From the NCBI GenBank assembly GCA_903839905.1, contig CAIMDX010000064.1, positions 1 to 5,455 on the forward strand: DNA of 5,455 nucleotides, written 5' to 3'. This document shows, piece by piece, positions 3,478-5,455 of the stretch. Under the pieces are notes generated by a model. That model saw only the letters and a list, made by a program, of their open reading frames with translations, was not told the origin of the DNA and searched no databases. Source of the DNA: an uncultured bacterium (GTDB taxonomy: Bacteria; Patescibacteriota; Minisyncoccia; Minisyncoccales; JAQTVQ01). The position numbers and the translations under genes are program-made. Each line of letters starts with the position of its first letter. Within the stretch, counting starts at the first letter, position 1.

Positions 3478-5124
3478 ATGACACAAAAAGAAGCGCTGGA
3501 AATTTTGAAAGCCGGCCACAATGCCTTTATTACCGGAGCGGCAGGCAGCGGCAAAACATATTTATTAAACAGCTACATAGATTTTTTGCGTAAAAACGAG
3601 ATTTACGCCGCGGTTACCGCCTCAACCGGCATCGCGGCCACGCATTTGGGCGGAATGACCATCCACGCTTGGAGCGGCATGGGCATTAAAAATTCGCTAA
3701 GCGAAGTTGAAATTGAAGGGCTGAAAGAACGCAATTATTTAAAAAGCCGTTATCGCAAAATGAGCGTTTTGATCATTGATGAAGTTTCAATGCTTCATCA
3801 TTTCCAGCTGGATTTGCTTGATCGATTGCTCCGCTCTTTCAAAGACAGCGATCTTCCTTTCGGGGGCGTCCAAGTTGTGCTTTGCGGAGATTTTTTCCAA
3901 TTGCCGCCGGTGGCGCGCGCCGGAGAGCCGCAAAAACAATTCGCTTATCGCGCGCGATCTTGGCAGAACTTGGACCTTAAAATTTGTTATTTGGACGAAC
4001 AGCACCGCCAAAACGACGATCTGTTTTTGGCGGTTTTAAGCGCAATTAGAAGCAATTCCGCGGGCAGCCGCGAACGCGCATATTTAGAATCGCGCATCGG
4101 CAAAGCTATAAACGGGAAAATAGAGCCGACCAAGCTTTATTCGCATAATGTTGATGTTGATATTGAAAACGCGCAAGAGCTGGCTAAAATTCCCGGTCAA
4201 GAATTTCGCTACAAAATGGAAGCGCGCGGCGGAGACAATTTGATTGAAATTATCAAAAGGGGATGTTTGGCTCCGGATGTTTTGCGTTTAAAGATTGGCG
4301 CGCGGGTAATGTTCGTAAAAAATAATTTTGAAGAAGGATATTCCAACGGCACTTTAGGAGTGATAGAATCGCTTGATGCGGAAAATATTTGCGTGCGCAC
4401 CCGGACGGGACGGGCGATTGATGTGGCTATTGCCAATTGGATGATAGAAGAAAACGGAAAGATAAAAGCGGAGATCAGCCAATATCCTTTGCGCTTGGCG
4501 TGGGCTATTACGGTCCACAAGAGCCAAGGAATGAGCTTGGACGCGGCCAAGATAGATCTTTCGCAGTCTTTTGAGCGGGGAATGGGCTATGTGGCGCTTT
4601 CGCGTGTGCGGTCGCTGGAAGGATTATCTTTGGTTGGCTTCAACGAAATCGCTCTAAAAGTCAGCGACGAAGTTTTGGAATTTGATCAAGGGCTGAAAAA
4701 AGAATCGGAAAAGCACGCGGAGGAGATTCGTGCGCTGATGAAAAAAAATCCAAAGAAAGAAGGGTCAAAAGAAAAACTGCCGGCGAAATTACAAACTAAA
4801 AAGAAAATTTCAACTTACCAGCAAACCAAGGAATTGGCGGAGAAAAAAATGTCCTTGGAAGAAATTGCTAAAACCAGGGGAATGGCCATTGGAACAATTC
4901 TCGCCCATTTGGAAAAATTGAAAGACCAGGGACAGATGCCGGATATTTCATATATGGTGGAAAAAGAAGACCGCCGCCGTTATTTGGGAATGCAAAGGAT
5001 GATCGCCGGAAGCAGAGATGATGACGGAAAATATCCGCTTTCCTACGCCAAAGAACTTTTAGGCGAAGATGTGTCTTGGGAAGAATTAAGGCTGGCCCGC
5101 CTGCTGATAGGCGAAGATTTTTAA
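3478..5124 (+). CDS. Pif1-family SF1B DNA helicase with C-terminal helix-turn-helix
   Basis: This 548-aa ATP-dependent 5'-to-3' helicase is of the Pif1/RecD2 type. Motifs in order are Walker A GAAGSGKT (residues 20-27), motif Ia TASTGIAA (47-54) with the Pif1-typical TIHAWSG (61-67), Walker B IIDEVSM (99-105), motif III GDFFQLPPV (137-145), motif IV LDEQHRQ (172-178), motif V TVHKSQG (345-351) and motif VI YVALSRVR (371-378). The set looks complete, so it should be active. Pif1 helicases unwind G-quadruplexes, R-loops and stalled forks. A Lys-rich linker (about 422-443) leads to a helix-turn-helix (about 445-487, SLEEIAKTRG...TILAHLEKL) like the HTH_40 domain found at the C-terminus of some RecQ and Pif1-like helicases, then a 60-residue tail. 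The ATG at 3478 is chosen because homologues begin near M-T-Q-K-E-A-L. The frame extends up to a TTG at 3427, but that lies just past a terminator. No Shine-Dalgarno is seen. Confidence 0.95.
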   Translation: MTQKEALEILKAGHNAFITGAAGSGKTYLLNSYIDFLRKNEIYAAVTASTGIAATHLGGMTIHAWSGMGIKNSLSEVEIEGLKERNYLKSRYRKMSVLIIDEVSMLHHFQLDLLDRLLRSFKDSDLPFGGVQVVLCGDFFQLPPVARAGEPQKQFAYRARSWQNLDLKICYLDEQHRQNDDLFLAVLSAIRSNSAGSRERAYLESRIGKAINGKIEPTKLYSHNVDVDIENAQELAKIPGQEFRYKMEARGGDNLIEIIKRGCLAPDVLRLKIGARVMFVKNNFEEGYSNGTLGVIESLDAENICVRTRTGRAIDVAIANWMIEENGKIKAEISQYPLRLAWAITVHKSQGMSLDAAKIDLSQSFERGMGYVALSRVRSLEGLSLVGFNEIALKVSDEVLEFDQGLKKESEKHAEEIRALMKKNPKKEGSKEKLPAKLQTKKKISTYQQTKELAEKKMSLEEIAKTRGMAIGTILAHLEKLKDQGQMPDISYMVEKEDRRRYLGMQRMIAGSRDDDGKYPLSYAKELLGEDVSWEELRLARLLIGEDF

Positions 5125-5133
5125 TTTGGGAAG

Positions 5134-5160
5134 AACCATGCCTATCGGAAAGGTATGGTT
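5134..5160 (+). other. hairpin just after the helicase stop
   Basis: AACCATGCCT (5134-5143) pairs with AGGTATGGTT (5151-5160) over 10 bp with one G-U pair and a 7-nt loop. The nearest T-run (5168-5172) is 7 nt away, so it is a poor terminator. It is more likely a 3'-end stabiliser ahead of the terminator at 5173. Confidence 0.55.
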
Positions 5161-5172
5161 AATTGAGTTTTT

Positions 5173-5197
5173 AAAAGCCGGCTCTTGCCGGTTTTTT
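5173..5197 (+). terminator. intrinsic terminator of the helicase gene
   Basis: CCGGC (5178-5182) pairs with GCCGG (5187-5191) around TCTT, extended by AAAAG against the T-run. Six T residues lie at 5192-5197. Confidence 0.9.
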
Positions 5198-5224
5198 GTT
5201 GGGAAAAGACAATGGCTGTTTATT

Positions 5225-5255
5225 CTGTCAATGGTGTAAAGAAAACTATTGACAG
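5225..5255 (+). promoter_or_regulatory. inverted repeat over the -35 box, candidate operator
   Basis: CTGTCAAT (5225-5232) and ATTGACAG (5248-5255) form a perfect 8-bp inverted repeat with a 15-bp spacer. The right arm contains the -35 box of the downstream promoter. The left arm also spells a minus-strand TTGACA, but no -10 box follows it on that strand, so an operator is more likely than a divergent promoter. The adjacent winged-helix protein is an obvious but untested candidate binder. Confidence 0.4.
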
Positions 5256-5278
5256 GTAAAAGGAGTTTTTGGTAAAAT
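5249..5278 (+). promoter_or_regulatory. sigma70-type promoter of the winged-helix gene
   Basis: TTGACA (5249-5254, perfect) is followed by an 18-bp spacer and TAAAAT (5273-5278, 5 of 6). The predicted start is near 5285, giving a leader of about 23 nt, very A-rich, with no Shine-Dalgarno. Confidence 0.75.
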
Positions 5279-5307
5279 AGGATTATAAACCAATAAAAAA
5301 TAAAATT

Positions 5308-5455
5308 ATGAACGCAAACCAACAAAAAATAATCAAGCTAGCTGAAAAAAAAGACCTTTCTAAGATGTCTTACCGCGAAATTGGCCGGGAGCTTGGCATT
5401 GAAAACCCGCAAACCGTTATTTATCACATCGGGCAGTTGAAGAAAAAAGGGCTGA
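5308..5455 (+). CDS. LexA-like winged-helix DNA-binding protein, N-terminal part
   Basis: The gene runs off the window; 49 residues are visible. They form a compact winged helix-turn-helix: a first helix NQQKIIKLAEKK, then MSYREIGRELGI, then a recognition helix in NPQTVIYHIGQLKKKGL. The spacing matches the N-terminal domain of LexA (REIGEALGL...TVHYHLKKLEEKGLI in that family). The visible part says only that it binds DNA, probably as a transcription regulator. Whether a LexA-type S24 peptidase domain or some other domain follows cannot be seen, so the name lexA is not given. The ATG at 5308 follows a consensus promoter at the right distance. The inverted repeat at the -35 box could be its own operator. 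The preceding helicase also ends in a helix-turn-helix but is a separate transcription unit. Confidence 0.8.
   Translation, partial: MNANQQKIIKLAEKKDLSKMSYREIGRELGIENPQTVIYHIGQLKKKGL

Noticed and set aside
4209..4550. Minus-strand 113-aa frame within the helicase gene
   Set aside because: It is a shadow of a fully conserved helicase region.
4738..4750. Run of eight A in the helicase linker as a frameshift site
   Set aside because: The downstream frame carries a recognisable helix-turn-helix in frame, so no frameshift is needed.
1..5455. CRISPR array, insertion sequence, tRNA or rRNA
   Set aside because: No spaced direct repeats, transposase, terminal inverted repeats, tRNA cloverleaf or rRNA core was seen.

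Overview
The window reads as a bacterial chromosome segment from a compact, AT-rich genome. The best guess is a Candidate Phyla Radiation (Patescibacteria, Parcubacteria-like) bacterium. The guess rests on the style of the TypA and Pif1-like helicase proteins, a cold-shock protein without the usual KWFN segment, almost no Shine-Dalgarno sequences, and short hairpin-plus-T-run terminators. It is inference: no 16S gene or lineage marker is present. The standard stop-codon reading fits. TAA and TAG end the genes, and no long gene has an in-frame TGA.

Layout. (1) Bases 2-94 hold the 3' end of a gene whose product finishes in a membrane helix and a basic tail. A bidirectional terminator at 168-201 separates it from a convergent minus-strand gene at 215-592, a 125-aa protein I do not recognise. 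(2) Bases 593-832 are a divergent control region. Two consensus promoters sit back to back, one for the minus-strand gene and one for typA. The minus-strand leader has a textbook attenuator arrangement: arms 1:2 and 3:4 against 2:3, with a terminator abutting the start codon. (3) typA/bipA (833-2641) encodes a full-length ribosome-associated translational GTPase. (4) A small cold-shock-domain gene (2746-2943) follows, with its own promoter candidate (containing a 12-bp palindrome) and a strong terminator. (5) Bases 3024-3425 form a separate transcription unit: a consensus promoter, a folded leader of about 100-135 nt, a tiny two-helix membrane protein with a Cys/His loop, and a terminator. (6) A Pif1-family DNA helicase with a C-terminal helix-turn-helix (3478-5124) is probably made from a leaderless mRNA. 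(7) After a hairpin and a terminator, the window ends inside a gene with a LexA-like winged helix (from 5308). Its promoter has an 8-bp inverted repeat over the -35 box.

The genes look like separate monocistronic units rather than one operon. Nearly every unit has its own promoter candidate and terminator. Translation and stress adaptation (TypA, cold-shock protein), DNA maintenance (helicase) and transcription control (winged helix) are represented, but the sequence shows no shared pathway. The most notable parts are the non-coding leaders: the attenuator upstream of the unknown 125-aa gene and the folded leader upstream of the small membrane protein. Neither matches an RNA class I recognise.
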